64,000 bases of DNA from Amphritea atlantica (GTDB taxonomy: Bacteria > Pseudomonadota > Gammaproteobacteria > Pseudomonadales > Balneatricaceae). This document shows positions 46,208-56,506 of the stretch, piece by piece (the stretch's first letter is position 1; every line of letters begins with the position of its first letter). Both the position numbers and the translations under genes were made by a program. The notes under the pieces are model-generated. The model saw only the letters and a list, made by a program, of their open reading frames with translations. It did no database searches and had not been told where the DNA came from. The DNA lies in the NCBI GenBank assembly GCA_024397875.1, contig CP073344.1, forward strand, positions 859,001-923,000. The letters run 5' to 3'.

Positions 46208-47539
46208 TTGTCCAACGCGGAAAACTTTACCGATCTGGGGCTTGATCCCCGGCTTAGCAATATCCTTGCTCATCAGGGGATAACCGAGCCCACGGAGATT
46301 CAGGCCCTGGCAGTGCCGACGGCAATTACCGGCCATGATCTGATTGCTTCATCAAAAACCGGCTCCGGTAAAACGCTGGCCTATCTGTTGCCAACGATGC
46401 AGCGCCTGATGCGGCAGAAAGCCCTGAGTAAAAAAGATCCCCGGGCGCTGATTCTGGCACCCACCCGGGAGCTGGCAAAGCAGGTTTACGCTCAGTTGCG
46501 CAGTCTGGTCAGCGGCACACAGTTCAAGGTGACGCTGGTACTGGGTGGTGAGAACTTTAATGATCAGGCCAAAGCGCTGGCGAAGGATCCTCATGTCGTG
46601 GTGGCAACTCCTGGACGGCTGGTGAACCATCTGGATGAGCGCTCGCTGTTTCTCGATGGTCTTGAACTGCTGATTCTCGATGAAGCCGACCGGATGCTGG
46701 ATCTGGGATTTGCCGAGCAGCTGAACCGGATCAATAAGGTCGCCAGCCATCGTCTGCGTCAGACGCTGATGTTTTCTGCCACGCTGGAACACGCTGAAGT
46801 AAACAGCATGGCTAAAACGCTGCTAAAAGCGCCAAAGCGGATCGCCATTGGGGCTGCTAATGCTGAACACGCAGATATTGAAAAACGCTTCTATCTTACC
46901 GATCATCTGGATCACAAGCAGGCCCTGCTGGAGCGTATTCTTGATACTGAAACGTATCAGCAGGTGATTATCTTTACCGCTACCCGTGCGGATACCGATC
47001 GTCTTTCACAGTTGTTATCCGCTAAGGGGCTGAAAACGGCGGCGCTCAGTGGTGAGATGAGTCAGTCCGACCGTAACAGGATTATGGATAGCTTCAGCCG
47101 GGGGCAACAGCAGGTGCTGATTACCACTGATGTTGCTTCCCGTGGACTGGATCTGTTGCAGGTGTCTCTGGTGATTAACTTTGATATGCCCAAGCAGGCG
47201 GAGGAATATGTTCACCGCATCGGGCGTACCGGTCGGGCCGGAGCTAAAGGGGTTGCGGTCTCTTTAGTTGGTCCTAAAGACTGGGAAGCATTCAAACGTG
47301 TAGAGCGTTTTCTGCAGCAGTCGGTTAACTTCAGTGAACTGGAAGGCTTAAAGGCGACGTTTAAAGGTATTAAAGAGGCGCCTGCCGCTAAAGCACCTAA
47401 GGCTGAAAAAGGCCGGCCTGCAGCACGGCCAAAACGGGCAGTTAAAGCGCCACAGGATCGTAAAAACAGACGTACCGCCAATCGGCAGATAGTCTCCGAT
47501 GATGGTATGGCGCCGCTGAAAAAGAAGAAAACGGATTAG
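46208..47539 (+). CDS. DEAD-box ATP-dependent RNA helicase
   Basis: The 443-residue protein starts at TTG (MSNAENFTDLGLDPRLSNIL), with GGAG about 7 bp before. Core motifs: ASKTGSGKT, APTRELAKQ, TPGRLV, LDEADRM, SATLE, TATRAD and HRIGRTGRAG. The C-terminal tail is short and basic (PKAEKGRPAARPKRAVKAP, then RKNRRTANRQ). It is similar in style to the helicase on the other side of rapA but clearly separate. It probably acts in rRNA maturation or cold-adapted RNA unwinding. Confidence 0.9.
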   Translation: MSNAENFTDLGLDPRLSNILAHQGITEPTEIQALAVPTAITGHDLIASSKTGSGKTLAYLLPTMQRLMRQKALSKKDPRALILAPTRELAKQVYAQLRSLVSGTQFKVTLVLGGENFNDQAKALAKDPHVVVATPGRLVNHLDERSLFLDGLELLILDEADRMLDLGFAEQLNRINKVASHRLRQTLMFSATLEHAEVNSMAKTLLKAPKRIAIGAANAEHADIEKRFYLTDHLDHKQALLERILDTETYQQVIIFTATRADTDRLSQLLSAKGLKTAALSGEMSQSDRNRIMDSFSRGQQQVLITTDVASRGLDLLQVSLVINFDMPKQAEEYVHRIGRTGRAGAKGVAVSLVGPKDWEAFKRVERFLQQSVNFSELEGLKATFKGIKEAPAAKAPKAEKGRPAARPKRAVKAPQDRKNRRTANRQIVSDDGMAPLKKKKTD

Positions 47540-47554
47540 ATTGGCCACGACTAT

Positions 47555-47580
47555 AAAAACCAGCCTCAGGGCTGGTTTTT
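47555..47580 (+). terminator. Rho-independent terminator
   Basis: AAAAACCAGCC-TCAG-GGCTGGTTTTT, 16 bp after the helicase stop. It ends the rapA/helicase transcript. Confidence 0.88.
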
Positions 47581-47666
47581 AGTATCTTAAACCGCACTGC
47601 TTGTTATCCCCCTCGATACGCCTCCTCTCAGTAGGGTACCTCTCAAAGTGATGACAGAGTCCTTTG

Positions 47667-47672
47667 TATAAT
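47667..47672 (+). promoter_or_regulatory. Consensus -10 box before the cytochrome c gene
   Basis: TATAAT sits 53 bp upstream of the start; no good -35 hexamer is seen, so an activator may be needed. Confidence 0.4.
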
Positions 47673-47719
47673 GTCTATAGCCTTTAATATGATAGGTATA
47701 TAACTTATGGGGGACGCGA

Positions 47720-48025
47720 ATGAAAAAATTGAGTGGTGTTTTATTTGTTGTCTGTGCGTTTACAGCATCTGTGCCTGCGGTTCATGCAGGAGGGGCTGAG
47801 GTGTTTCAGACCTGTGTTGAATGTCATGGTGCCTCCGCTGAAAAATCGGCTATGGGTAAGTCTCAGGTAATTAAGGGTTGGTCATCCAGCCAGACTGTCG
47901 ATGCGCTGAAGGGTTATAAAGCCGGCACTTATGGTGGTCCGCTGAAAGCGTTGATGAAGGTCCAGGCTGATAAACTGGATGAAACCGCGATTCAGGACGT
48001 TGCGGCCTATATTTCCGGACTTTAG
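47720..48025 (+). CDS. Small class I cytochrome c
   Basis: The 101-residue protein has a Sec signal peptide (about 1-23, ending VHAGG) and one haem-binding CVECH motif at about 35-39, with a possible axial Met among the M residues of LKALMKVQ and the typical DVAAYISGL C-terminal helix. It is a periplasmic electron carrier of the c553/c5-like type. GGGGGA lies before the ATG. It has its own terminator and is not in an operon, but is 3.7 kb from the nos cluster and could feed it electrons (inference). Confidence 0.87.
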   Translation: MKKLSGVLFVVCAFTASVPAVHAGGAEVFQTCVECHGASAEKSAMGKSQVIKGWSSSQTVDALKGYKAGTYGGPLKALMKVQADKLDETAIQDVAAYISGL

Positions 48026-48119
48026 TTGAAATGCTGCCTTACACTTGAAGGCTGCTCTTATAGTGAAAGACTCTAGTTACCGCTGAAGGATCCTGATTAG
48101 CGTTTTAAACTGAAATCTT

Positions 48120-48148
48120 AAAAAGCCGGTGAGACTGCCGGCTTTTTC
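48120..48148 (+). terminator. Rho-independent terminator
   Basis: AAAAAGCCGG-TGAGACTG-CCGGCTTTTT, 95 bp after the cytochrome c stop. Confidence 0.85.
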
Positions 48149-48274
48149 TATCCTACTGAATATGCTCACTCATTCGCACAATAGATCTATGCTAAAGCTG
48201 TCTATACTAAAGCGAAGAAACAATCGAATGATGAAAACTATTCGCATACCGCTCTGCGTAAGCCGGTTGTAAAC

Positions 48275-48334
48275 CGTTTAGTTGTAAGCTACTTAGTAGT
48301 TAATTATTTAGTACTAAACTATTTAGTATTAAAC
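48275..48334. repeat. 15-bp iteron-like repeats
   Basis: TATTTAGTACTAAAC (48305-48319) and TATTTAGTATTAAAC (48320-48334) differ at one base; two more degenerate copies in the same phase fill 48275-48304. The block is A/T-rich and lies 74 bp before the start of the next gene. Confidence 0.7.
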
Positions 48335-48408
48335 GATGATTGTATTTACCTGATTAAGACGCTGTGTCAGGTTATAGCTTGGAAAGCTTTTTGCTGTTGG
48401 AGATATGG

Positions 48409-51400
48409 ATGTTTAAAATAGTCCCCTGGCTCGTGTTGCTCATAAGTTTGATTCAAAGTACTTTGGTCTCAGTATATGCAGCAGACCCGTCTCAAAACCC
48501 TGAGGCTGCAGTCAGGTCAGAGCCTTCCTGGCGAGAACAAAACCTCAACGCTGAAGAGATCGCCTGGCTGGAATTACACCCACAGCTCAGACTGGGCATC
48601 GATCGTAAATTTTCCCCCTATGAATGGGTCGATCAAAACGGCCACTATACCGGTATTGCCGCAGATTACTTTGCATTGCTGGAACAGCGTCTTGGCGTTT
48701 CTTTTATGCCTGTAACCGATAAATTATCATGGAATGAGGTGTTAACGGCCGCCAGGAGTGGTGAGTTCGATCTGATGTCCTGCCTGGTAAAAACCACCGA
48801 ACGAGATGTGTATCTGGATTTCAGTGAACCCTACCTCACCAGTGCTGCGGTCATAATCAGTGAGCAGTCTGAGGGGTATATCGGTACTCTGGATAAGTTA
48901 AAAGGGAAAGTCGTTGCCATACATAAGGGGCATTTTACCAATGAGCTTCTGCGACGTGATTATCCGGGAATAAGGATTATCAGTACCGCCACTATTCAGG
49001 ATGCGCTGAGAATGGTTGCAGAGGAGGGCGCAGACGCCTTTGTTGGTGATGCAACGGCGGCCAGTTTCGTAATGAAGCAGGAAGGAATTCTTAACCTGAA
49101 TTTTTCTGGTCATACCGATTATCAGAGTGATTTCCGTATCGGCGTCTATCAGGGTAACCCGCTACTTTCGGGGATTATCCAGAAAGCACTCAACAGCATT
49201 ACTGAAACTGAACGCAACCAGATATTTGATCGCTGGGCCGGTCTTACGGTTCCCCCGAATGGCGTGGCGCTGGAAAAAATATTTAAGATCAGTGCGGCAG
49301 TCTTGCTGGTTTTACTGCTTATTCTCTACTGGAATTTCCGTCTGCACCGTTCTGAGGAAGCTCGCAGAGTTAGCGAAGAACGCTTTAAAAATCTGGTAGA
49401 TACGTCTGACGGGATTGTCTGGGAAGTTGATTACGACACCCTTTCCTATACCTATATGAGTGAAAATGTTGTCAGGGTTTTGGGGTACTCTCTGGAACAT
49501 TGGTCAGAGCCCGGTTTCTGGCAAGACCACATTCACCCTGAGGATCGGCAGGAAACGATCCGTTACGCCACAGAGAGCGTTAAGCATCTCAGTGATTATG
49601 AGTTTGAATACCGTTTCCTATCCGCACGCGGCGAGACAGTGTGGATTCGTGACATGGTCAGGGTCGTATTTGAGAGAGGAGAGCCGCGCTGGCTTCGAGG
49701 GCTGATGCTGGATATCACCGCCCAGAAAATGGCGGATAAACTGATGCGCGAAAGTGAGGGGCGCTTCCGGGAACTGATAGAGAGTCTGCCAGCCATTGCT
49801 GTACAGGGGTACGATGAAAACCGCAAGGTGATCTACTGGAATGATGCCAGTGAAACGCTTTATGGGTATACCCGGGATGAAGCGCTGGGTCAGCCTCTCG
49901 AGTTGTTAATTATTCCTGAGCCGATGCGTGAGACCGTGATTCAGCATCACCGGGACTGGCTGGAAAAAGGCCAGGAGATCCCCGCCTCAGAATTAGAGCT
50001 ACAGCACAAGGATGGTAGTGTTGTTCCGGTGTTTTCCAGTCATGTAATGCTGAGGTCTGAAGGTAACAGGCAGGAGATGTACTGTATCGATATCAACCTG
50101 AGTGAGCAGAAGCGTGCTCATGCTGAGCTGAGCCATATGGCCCATTACGATGCCCTGACCCGTCTGCCTAATCGCCGTACATTTACCGACCGCTTGCGGC
50201 AGATGATGAAAAGCGCGAGCCGGGAGGGCGAGCAGGTAGCCGTGTTGATGATCGATCTGGATCGTTTTAAAGAGGTGAATGATACGCTCGGCCATGATTA
50301 CGGTGATCTTTTACTGCAGGGGGCCGCCAAAAGGCTGGTCTCCTGTGTGCGGAAAACCGATACCGTTGCCCGTCTGGGGGGGGATGAATTCCTGGTGATT
50401 CTGGGAAATATCGGCGATATTTCGGTGATTGAGCGGGTAGCAGGACAGATACTGCAACAGCTGAGAGAGCCCTTTACTCTCAGGGAAAATCGCACGTTTG
50501 TGTCAGCAAGTATCGGTATTGCGTTATACCCTTCGGATGCGATGACCCTGGAAGCATTGATGAAAAATGCCGATCAGGCGATGTATGCCGCCAAAGAGGA
50601 GGGACGTAACCGGTTTCATTACTTCACTCCCGAGATGGAAGCGGCGGCTCAGCAGCGCCGGCGTTTATTAAATCAGTTGCGTGAAGCGATCGATCTGCAG
50701 CAGTTTGAGGTCTATTATCAGCCAATTATTAACTTGAAAACCGGCGGTGTCGTAAAGGCTGAAGCGTTGTTACGCTGGAACCATCCGAATGGACAGATCT
50801 CACCGCTGGATTTTATTCCGCTGGCGGAAGAGACCGGGTTTATTGTTGATATAGGCAACTGGGTGTTTACCGAAGTGGTGCGGCAACTGTCAATCTGGCA
50901 GGCGCACTTTAACACTGACCTTCAGGTCAGTGTTAATACCTCCCCGGTTCAGTATCAGGATGGCAGCAGCAGTAACCTCAACTGGTTTGGCAATAATATC
51001 CAGAGTCACAATCTTAATCCGGCAAGCCTCTGTGTGGAGATTACCGAAAGCCTGTTGATGGAGGCTGGCAGCGGGGTCACTGATAAGTTGTTACAGTTCC
51101 GGAATCAGGGGATAGAGATCGCTCTTGATGATTTCGGTACCGGGTATTCATCACTTTCCTACCTGAAACAGTTTCATATCGATTATCTTAAAATTGACCA
51201 GAGCTTTGTCTCTCATCTTACTTCAGGATCTCAGGACCTGGTGCTGTGTGAAGCGATTGTCGTCATGGCGCATACTCTGGGTATCAGAGTGATTGCTGAA
51301 GGTGTCGAAACGCAACAACAGCAACAGATGTTGACGGATATGGGGTGTGATTTCGGCCAGGGGTATCTGTTTGGTCGTCCGGTGCCGGCAAATGAGTTCG

Positions 51401-51444
51401 CAGCACAATGGCTTAAATCCCCGGTAACCGATTTATCGGAGTGA
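48409..51444 (+). CDS. SBP-PAS-PAS-GGDEF-EAL c-di-GMP sensor protein
   Basis: About 1011 residues starting MFKIVPWLVLLISLI; the second ATG in ATGGATG is used because GGAG lies 8 bp upstream. Order: signal segment, periplasmic SBP_bac_3 domain (about 40-285, LRLGIDRKFSPYEWVDQNG), TM near 295-315, two PAS domains with PAC (about 325-560), GGDEF (RLGGDEFLVIL, with an RKTD inhibitory site) and EAL (KAEALLRWNHP and ALDDFGTGYSSLSYL). Both output motifs are intact, so it may both make and break c-di-GMP. The SBP domain suggests sensing of an amino acid or similar solute. Confidence 0.92.
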   Translation: MFKIVPWLVLLISLIQSTLVSVYAADPSQNPEAAVRSEPSWREQNLNAEEIAWLELHPQLRLGIDRKFSPYEWVDQNGHYTGIAADYFALLEQRLGVSFMPVTDKLSWNEVLTAARSGEFDLMSCLVKTTERDVYLDFSEPYLTSAAVIISEQSEGYIGTLDKLKGKVVAIHKGHFTNELLRRDYPGIRIISTATIQDALRMVAEEGADAFVGDATAASFVMKQEGILNLNFSGHTDYQSDFRIGVYQGNPLLSGIIQKALNSITETERNQIFDRWAGLTVPPNGVALEKIFKISAAVLLVLLLILYWNFRLHRSEEARRVSEERFKNLVDTSDGIVWEVDYDTLSYTYMSENVVRVLGYSLEHWSEPGFWQDHIHPEDRQETIRYATESVKHLSDYEFEYRFLSARGETVWIRDMVRVVFERGEPRWLRGLMLDITAQKMADKLMRESEGRFRELIESLPAIAVQGYDENRKVIYWNDASETLYGYTRDEALGQPLELLIIPEPMRETVIQHHRDWLEKGQEIPASELELQHKDGSVVPVFSSHVMLRSEGNRQEMYCIDINLSEQKRAHAELSHMAHYDALTRLPNRRTFTDRLRQMMKSASREGEQVAVLMIDLDRFKEVNDTLGHDYGDLLLQGAAKRLVSCVRKTDTVARLGGDEFLVILGNIGDISVIERVAGQILQQLREPFTLRENRTFVSASIGIALYPSDAMTLEALMKNADQAMYAAKEEGRNRFHYFTPEMEAAAQQRRRLLNQLREAIDLQQFEVYYQPIINLKTGGVVKAEALLRWNHPNGQISPLDFIPLAEETGFIVDIGNWVFTEVVRQLSIWQAHFNTDLQVSVNTSPVQYQDGSSSNLNWFGNNIQSHNLNPASLCVEITESLLMEAGSGVTDKLLQFRNQGIEIALDDFGTGYSSLSYLKQFHIDYLKIDQSFVSHLTSGSQDLVLCEAIVVMAHTLGIRVIAEGVETQQQQQMLTDMGCDFGQGYLFGRPVPANEFAAQWLKSPVTDLSE

Positions 51445-51610
51445 GGTCCTGGGGGATCTGCGCTGAAACTCTTTCGGCGGTATTTTCGACCGATTCGCCT
51501 GCTGTCAGATTTTCAGCCTCTCCTGACATCGATACGTTTCTGGCGTATCGGGGCGTTGTGTACTTTAATTTTGTAATTTTGTATCGGTATATTCAGGTTT
51601 GTTTTACGGG

Positions 51611-51624
51611 TTGATAATTGTCAA
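51611..51624 (+). promoter_or_regulatory. FNR/DNR-type box of the nos operon
   Basis: TTGAT-AATT-GTCAA differs from the FNR consensus TTGAT-N4-ATCAA at one base and is also compatible with NO-sensing DNR/NNR sites. A TACTAT -10 box lies at 51647-51652. The predicted start (about 51659) is 41.5 bp from the box centre, the class II activator position. Confidence 0.7.
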
Positions 51625-51699
51625 GTTAGGCAGGGTTTATCCTTGTTACTATTTCGGTGTGACAAAGTGTCGCATCCATAATCTGATTTGGGGGTTTCT

Positions 51700-52092
51700 G
51701 TGAAGTTAATAGTCCTTTCAAGACCTGTTGCTTTATCTGTCGTTTCCTTGATGGCAGCAACACTTGCCAGCCCCGTCTTGTCGGCAGAAGGTATGTCGCA
51801 TAACTCTGGCAGTCATAATGCAGAACACAGCTCATCAAAGAGTACGTCGATGAAGATGGCAGTGGAAGAGGTTGTTGCTGAAGGTGTTGTAAAACGGGTT
51901 CTTGCCGATTCAAATCAGATCATGGTGCACCATCAGCCGATTCCCGAATGGAATATGTCCGCAATGCAGATGAAATTTAATCTGGCTGACGGACTGTCTG
52001 TTGCTGATTTTAAAGAGGGGCAAGCGATCCGATTTCGTTTGCAACAGAGTCATATGATGAAGTTTACGATTGTAAAACTATTGGAACCGTAA
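51700..52092 (+). CDS. CusF-like periplasmic copper-binding protein
   Basis: About 130 residues from a GTG at 51700 after GGGGG; a TTG at 51688 is possible. The signal peptide ends near PVLSA. A Ser/His/Met-rich linker (MSHNSGSHNAEHSSS) leads to a CusF/CusB-like domain with EWNMSAMQMKFNL, where Trp and the two Met bind Cu(I) in CusF. As the first gene after the FNR-type box and directly before nosR, it probably supplies copper for nitrous oxide reductase. Confidence 0.85.
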   Translation: MKLIVLSRPVALSVVSLMAATLASPVLSAEGMSHNSGSHNAEHSSSKSTSMKMAVEEVVAEGVVKRVLADSNQIMVHHQPIPEWNMSAMQMKFNLADGLSVADFKEGQAIRFRLQQSHMMKFTIVKLLEP

Positions 52093-52185
52093 TGTTTAAT
52101 AGCTGTGTAACAGCCACGTATTCTAATCTTTTACGTGATTACCGATACCTGTCAGTCAGCTTCCTATACTAGTGTGGTAACAATA

Positions 52186-54351
52186 ATGGAATCGCTCTTC
52201 CGAACATTCAGAAAGTCTCAGCTGGTTTTTTTCTGGCTGGTCGTTACCTGTTTGTTTTCTCCGGTTGCATCCGCAATGGTGCCTGTCTCTGACGCACAAA
52301 AACTAGAGACCATTACCCGGGCTTTTCCTGAGGCAACACTGGTGGGTGAAAAACAGCCGGTGGCTGAAGGAAAAGTCCCCGGATGGACCGTCTATAAAGG
52401 CGAGGACATTCTGGGTTATGGCTTTGAAACCAATGATGTCACAAAAATCCCTGCGTATTCTGGCAAACCGGTCAACACCCTGGTGGTTATGGATGTTGAC
52501 GGGAAAATTCTTGCTACCCGGGTGCTGGAGCACCATGAGCCGATTTTGCTGGTGGGTATTCCGGAACAGAAACTGTTTGATTTTGTTGCCGCCTACGAAG
52601 GGCTGAATGTAACCGATAAAGTGCGGGTTGGCGCGGGCAATAACAAAGATATTCTGAATGTTGATGTGGTCGCTGGCGCGACCGTTACCGTCATGGTTGT
52701 GAACGAAGGGATCATGCGTTCAGCCCGTAAGTTCGCTCAGATTATGGGCATTGCAGGTTTGACGGAGCAGGCTGCCATACCTAAAGCAAGCATAAAAGCG
52801 GATCAGTTTGTTAAGTCTGACTGGAACACCCTCATCGGAGACGGCTCTATTCGTCATCTGGTGCTGACTGAAGCAGATGTGGATAAGGCCTTTGAAGGAA
52901 CCTCTGTTGAAACCCGGGGCAAGCACGGAGAGGGACGTCAGAAGCGAACATTTATCGATATGTACTATGCTCCGTTAAATATTCCCGTCATCGGCCGCAA
53001 TCTGTTGGGAGATGATCAGTATAACTGGCTGATGGGGGAGCTTGGCGAGGGGGATCAGGCGCTCGCCGTGATGGGGGAGGGGCAGTACTCATTCAAGGGA
53101 AATGGTTATGTGCGTGGAGGCATTTTTGACCGCACTCAGTTACAGCAGTCTGGCAAGTCGATCAGCTTCCATGATACCGATTACTACCGTCTGGATGATG
53201 TCTATATTGATGGCTTCCCCGGCTTTCGTGAGATGGCGATCTTCATTGTCCGGGATCAGTATGACTTTGATCTGGGCACGCCGTGGCAGATTGAGTTGTT
53301 GGTACGGCGGCAGAAAGGTGCGTTGGAGAGTGTCTTTACCAGTTTTTACGGTGACTATCTGACACCTGAAAAGTACCTCGATCGTCCTGAGCCGGTAGTT
53401 GAACCAGAGCCTGAAGCGTTATGGGTGTCTATCTGGAAGGAGCGGGCGTTTCAGATCGGGGTGTTAACCGTGGCGTTGATCGTGTTGTTTATCGTCATCT
53501 TTATCCAGGATGTGCTGGTCCGTTATCCACGACTGATGCATGGTATTCGCCGTGTTTATCTGGTCTTTACGGTGTTCTTTATCGGCTGGTATACCTTAGG
53601 CCAGCTGTCTGTGGTGAATGTCTTTACATTTGTTCATGCGCTTAAAGGGGACTTTCAGTGGAGCGTGTTCCTGCTTGATCCAATGCTCTTTATCCTCTGG
53701 GGCTTTACCGCCATGACCATGCTGTTATGGGGGCGGGGTATTTTCTGCGGCTGGTTATGTCCGTTCGGTGCGGCTCAGGAGCTGATCAATGAACTGGCCC
53801 GTAAACTTAAAATTAAGCAATATGACCTGCCATTCGCGGTACATGAACGTCTGTGGGCTTTGAAATATGTGATTCTGCTGGGTCTGTTTGCCATCTCGCT
53901 GGAGTCACTGGCTGAAGCCGAGCGTTATGCTGAGATTGAGCCATTTAAAACCACTTTCCTGCTGAAGTTTCAGCGTGACTGGGGGTATGTGTTCTATGCC
54001 GTATTCCTGTTAGCGATCAATCTGTTTACCCGTAAAGTGTACTGCCGTTATGTCTGCCCTCTGGGGGCGGCGCTGGCGATACCCGCCCGCTTACGCCTGT
54101 TCGACTGGCTCAAGCGCCGTAAGGAGTGTGGTCAGCCTTGTAAGATCTGCGCCAACGAGTGTGAGATTCAGGCGATCCACCCGGATGGCCGGATTAATGC
54201 CAATGAATGCCATCAGTGTCTGGATTGTCAGGTGACCTATTACCGTGATGACAAATGTCCTCCTCTGGTACAGAAAAAACGTAAGAAAGCTAAACAAGAA
54301 GCCGCATTGAATAATATTCCAGTAGTGCAAATTGACGACCTGACCGTCTAG
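52186..54351 (+). CDS. nosR: NosR regulatory/electron-transfer flavoprotein
   Basis: About 721 residues. An N-terminal signal segment precedes a periplasmic FMN-binding domain (VVAGATVTVMV is the flavinyl-threonine site), five to six TM helices follow from about 420, and the cytoplasmic end carries CGWLCPFGA and CRYVCPLGA motifs and two 4Fe-4S clusters (CGQPCKICANEC and CHQCLDC). NosR passes electrons to NosZ and is needed for its expression or activity. The ATG at 52186 gives the family N-terminus; a GTG at 52135 is less likely. Confidence 0.94.
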   Translation: MESLFRTFRKSQLVFFWLVVTCLFSPVASAMVPVSDAQKLETITRAFPEATLVGEKQPVAEGKVPGWTVYKGEDILGYGFETNDVTKIPAYSGKPVNTLVVMDVDGKILATRVLEHHEPILLVGIPEQKLFDFVAAYEGLNVTDKVRVGAGNNKDILNVDVVAGATVTVMVVNEGIMRSARKFAQIMGIAGLTEQAAIPKASIKADQFVKSDWNTLIGDGSIRHLVLTEADVDKAFEGTSVETRGKHGEGRQKRTFIDMYYAPLNIPVIGRNLLGDDQYNWLMGELGEGDQALAVMGEGQYSFKGNGYVRGGIFDRTQLQQSGKSISFHDTDYYRLDDVYIDGFPGFREMAIFIVRDQYDFDLGTPWQIELLVRRQKGALESVFTSFYGDYLTPEKYLDRPEPVVEPEPEALWVSIWKERAFQIGVLTVALIVLFIVIFIQDVLVRYPRLMHGIRRVYLVFTVFFIGWYTLGQLSVVNVFTFVHALKGDFQWSVFLLDPMLFILWGFTAMTMLLWGRGIFCGWLCPFGAAQELINELARKLKIKQYDLPFAVHERLWALKYVILLGLFAISLESLAEAERYAEIEPFKTTFLLKFQRDWGYVFYAVFLLAINLFTRKVYCRYVCPLGAALAIPARLRLFDWLKRRKECGQPCKICANECEIQAIHPDGRINANECHQCLDCQVTYYRDDKCPPLVQKKRKKAKQEAALNNIPVVQIDDLTV

Positions 54352-54417
54352 TCAGGCGCCTGAATAAAAGACCGCCTCGTCATAAGACCGGGTGTCATTG
54401 TTATGGAGATCAACATC

Positions 54418-56328
54418 ATGATAGATCCTAAGGATAAGAGCCTTCCTGTGATTGATACTGAAGACTCACACGCAAGTGAACATGTGAAACTAAGCCGTCG
54501 ATTGTTCCTGGGTGGTTCTGCTGCACTGGTTGGTGGCGCTGCTGCAATGGGCGCAACGATGGGTGGTGCGCTGATGCCATCTGTAGCGCATGCATCGACT
54601 GATGCTAAACACACGGTAGGCCCCGGTGAGCTGGATGAATACTACGGTTTCTGGAGTGGTGGCCATCAGGGCGAGGTGCGCGTATTAGGTCTGCCTTCAA
54701 TGCGTGAACTGATGCGTATTCCTGTATTTAACGTAGACAGTGCAACCGGTTGGGGTATCACCAACGAAAGTAAGGAAGTGCTGGGTGAGAATGCACCGAT
54801 GAACGGTGACTGTCACCATCCGCATATGTCTATGACCGATGGCCATTATGACGGTAAGTATATTTTCATCAACGATAAGGCCAACACCCGTGTTGCCCGT
54901 ATCCGCGGTGATATCATGAAGACCGATAAGATTACGACTATTCCAAACTGTCAGGCGATTCATGGTCTGCGGGTTCAGAAAGTACCGTATACCAAGTATA
55001 TCTTCGCCAATGCTGAATTCCGTATGCCGCACCCTAACAACGGCCTGAATATGGATGACGTGGAAGGTTATTATACGCTGTTTAATGGCCTGGATGCGGA
55101 GTCCATGGACGTTGCGTGGCAGGTCATTGTCGATGGTAACCTGGATAATACCGACGCCGACTACACCGGAAAGTATGCGTTTTCTACCTGCTATAACTCT
55201 GAAGGCGCTATTGATCTGCCGGGTTCTATGCGTAATGAGCGTGACCACCTGGTTATCTTCAATATTGAGCGTATTGAAGCAGCAATTAAAGCCGGTAAGT
55301 TTATTACCCTGCCGGGGTCTGATGTGCCTGTCGTTGACGGTCGTAAAGGTTCAGAACTGACCCGTTATGTACCCGTACCTAAGAACCCGCACGGTATTAA
55401 TACCGCGCCTGGCGGTAAGTATGCGGTTGCCAATGGCAAACTGTCGCCAACGGTAACGGTATTTGAGCTGGCTAAATTTGATGATTTGTTTGCCGATAAG
55501 ATTCAGCCGCGTGACACCGTCGTTGCCGAAGTTGAACTGGGTCTTGGGCCTCTGCATACCGCTTTCGATGGTCGTGGTAATGCTTTCACCACGCTGTTTA
55601 TCGATAGTCAGGTATGTAAATGGGACATCGAGAAAGCGATCCGTTTCTATAACGGCGAGAAAGTAGATTACATTCTGCAGAAACTGGATGTTCACTACCA
55701 GCCAGGACACAACCACACCACGATGGGTGAAACCCGTGATGCCGATGGTAAGTACCTGGTATCTTTGCAGAAGTTCTCTAAAGACCGTTTCCTGCAATGT
55801 GGTCCGTTGCATGCCGAAAACGATCAGCTGATCGATATATCCGGTGACGAAATGAAGCTGATTCACGATGGTCCTGCGTTCGCAGAACCACATGACTGCA
55901 TGATGGTTCACCGATCTAAGGTTAAGACCCGTAAGCTGTATGATCGTAAAGATCCTATATTTGCCACGACTGTTGCGATGGCGAAGAAAGACGGTATTAC
56001 GCTGGAAACCGACAGTAAGGTGATTCGCGATGGCAATAAGGTACGGGTCTATATGACCTCGGTTGCACCTAATTACGGTCTGAATGAGTTTACCGTCAAG
56101 CAGGGAGATGAGGTAACGGTTGTTATCACGAACCTGGATCAGATCGAAGACGTGAGTCACGGTTTCTGTATGGTAAACCACGGTGTTCAGATGGAGATCA
56201 GTCCTCAGCAGACGGCTTCTGTAACCTTCAAAGCAGACCAGGTGGGCGTACATTGGTACTACTGTAACTGGTTCTGTCATGCGCTTCACATGGAGATGCG
56301 TGGTCGTATGCTGGTTGAGCCGGCTTAA
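54418..56328 (+). CDS. nosZ: Nitrous oxide reductase (clade I, Tat-exported)
   Basis: About 636 residues. A twin-arginine signal [15 protein letters not shown] shows Tat export, the mark of clade I. The seven-bladed propeller holds the CuZ histidines ([23 protein letters not shown] and EPHDCMM regions), and the C-terminal cupredoxin domain holds CuA ligands [12 protein letters not shown]. It reduces N2O to N2 in the periplasm. The ATG at 54418 is preferred over 54403 because GGAG lies 9 bp before it. Confidence 0.97.
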   Translation: MIDPKDKSLPVIDTEDSHASEHVKLSRRLFLGGSAALVGGAAAMGATMGGALMPSVAHASTDAKHTVGPGELDEYYGFWSGGHQGEVRVLGLPSMRELMRIPVFNVDSATGWGITNESKEVLGENAPMNGDCHHPHMSMTDGHYDGKYIFINDKANTRVARIRGDIMKTDKITTIPNCQAIHGLRVQKVPYTKYIFANAEFRMPHPNNGLNMDDVEGYYTLFNGLDAESMDVAWQVIVDGNLDNTDADYTGKYAFSTCYNSEGAIDLPGSMRNERDHLVIFNIERIEAAIKAGKFITLPGSDVPVVDGRKGSELTRYVPVPKNPHGINTAPGGKYAVANGKLSPTVTVFELAKFDDLFADKIQPRDTVVAEVELGLGPLHTAFDGRGNAFTTLFIDSQVCKWDIEKAIRFYNGEKVDYILQKLDVHYQPGHNHTTMGETRDADGKYLVSLQKFSKDRFLQCGPLHAENDQLIDISGDEMKLIHDGPAFAEPHDCMMVHRSKVKTRKLYDRKDPIFATTVAMAKKDGITLETDSKVIRDGNKVRVYMTSVAPNYGLNEFTVKQGDEVTVVITNLDQIEDVSHGFCMVNHGVQMEISPQQTASVTFKADQVGVHWYYCNWFCHALHMEMRGRMLVEPA

Positions 56329-56506
56329 ATATCCGTTTTTGGCTGAAAAGCTGAGTGCAACGGGGTATTACAGGGTTTGTCAGAAAAGAATGTTTAAGTA
56401 AGCCGCAGAGCTTATATTGATAAACCACTGTGATACCTTATCAAACCGGTCCTGCAACGTTTAATACTGACCAGGATCGGGTCTCCTCTTTGTTCAGGGT
56501 GCTTCT

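Larger units (their letters stand above)
48026..48408. other. Intergenic region before the GGDEF-EAL gene
   Basis: This 383-bp gene-free stretch holds a terminator (48120-48148) and a 60-bp block of 15-bp repeats (48275-48334), then the ribosome site of the next gene. Confidence 0.6.

Noticed and set aside
52102..52137. Inverted repeats GCTGT-GTA-ACAGC and CACGTA-N11-TACGTG before nosR
   Set aside because: Short arms, no T-run and no fit to a known regulator; the FNR-type box upstream of the CusF-like gene explains control better.
54697..56289. Long antisense open frames of 183 and 312 codons inside nosZ
   Set aside because: They mirror the strong codon bias of nosZ, have no family motifs or ribosome sites, and the sense gene is certain.
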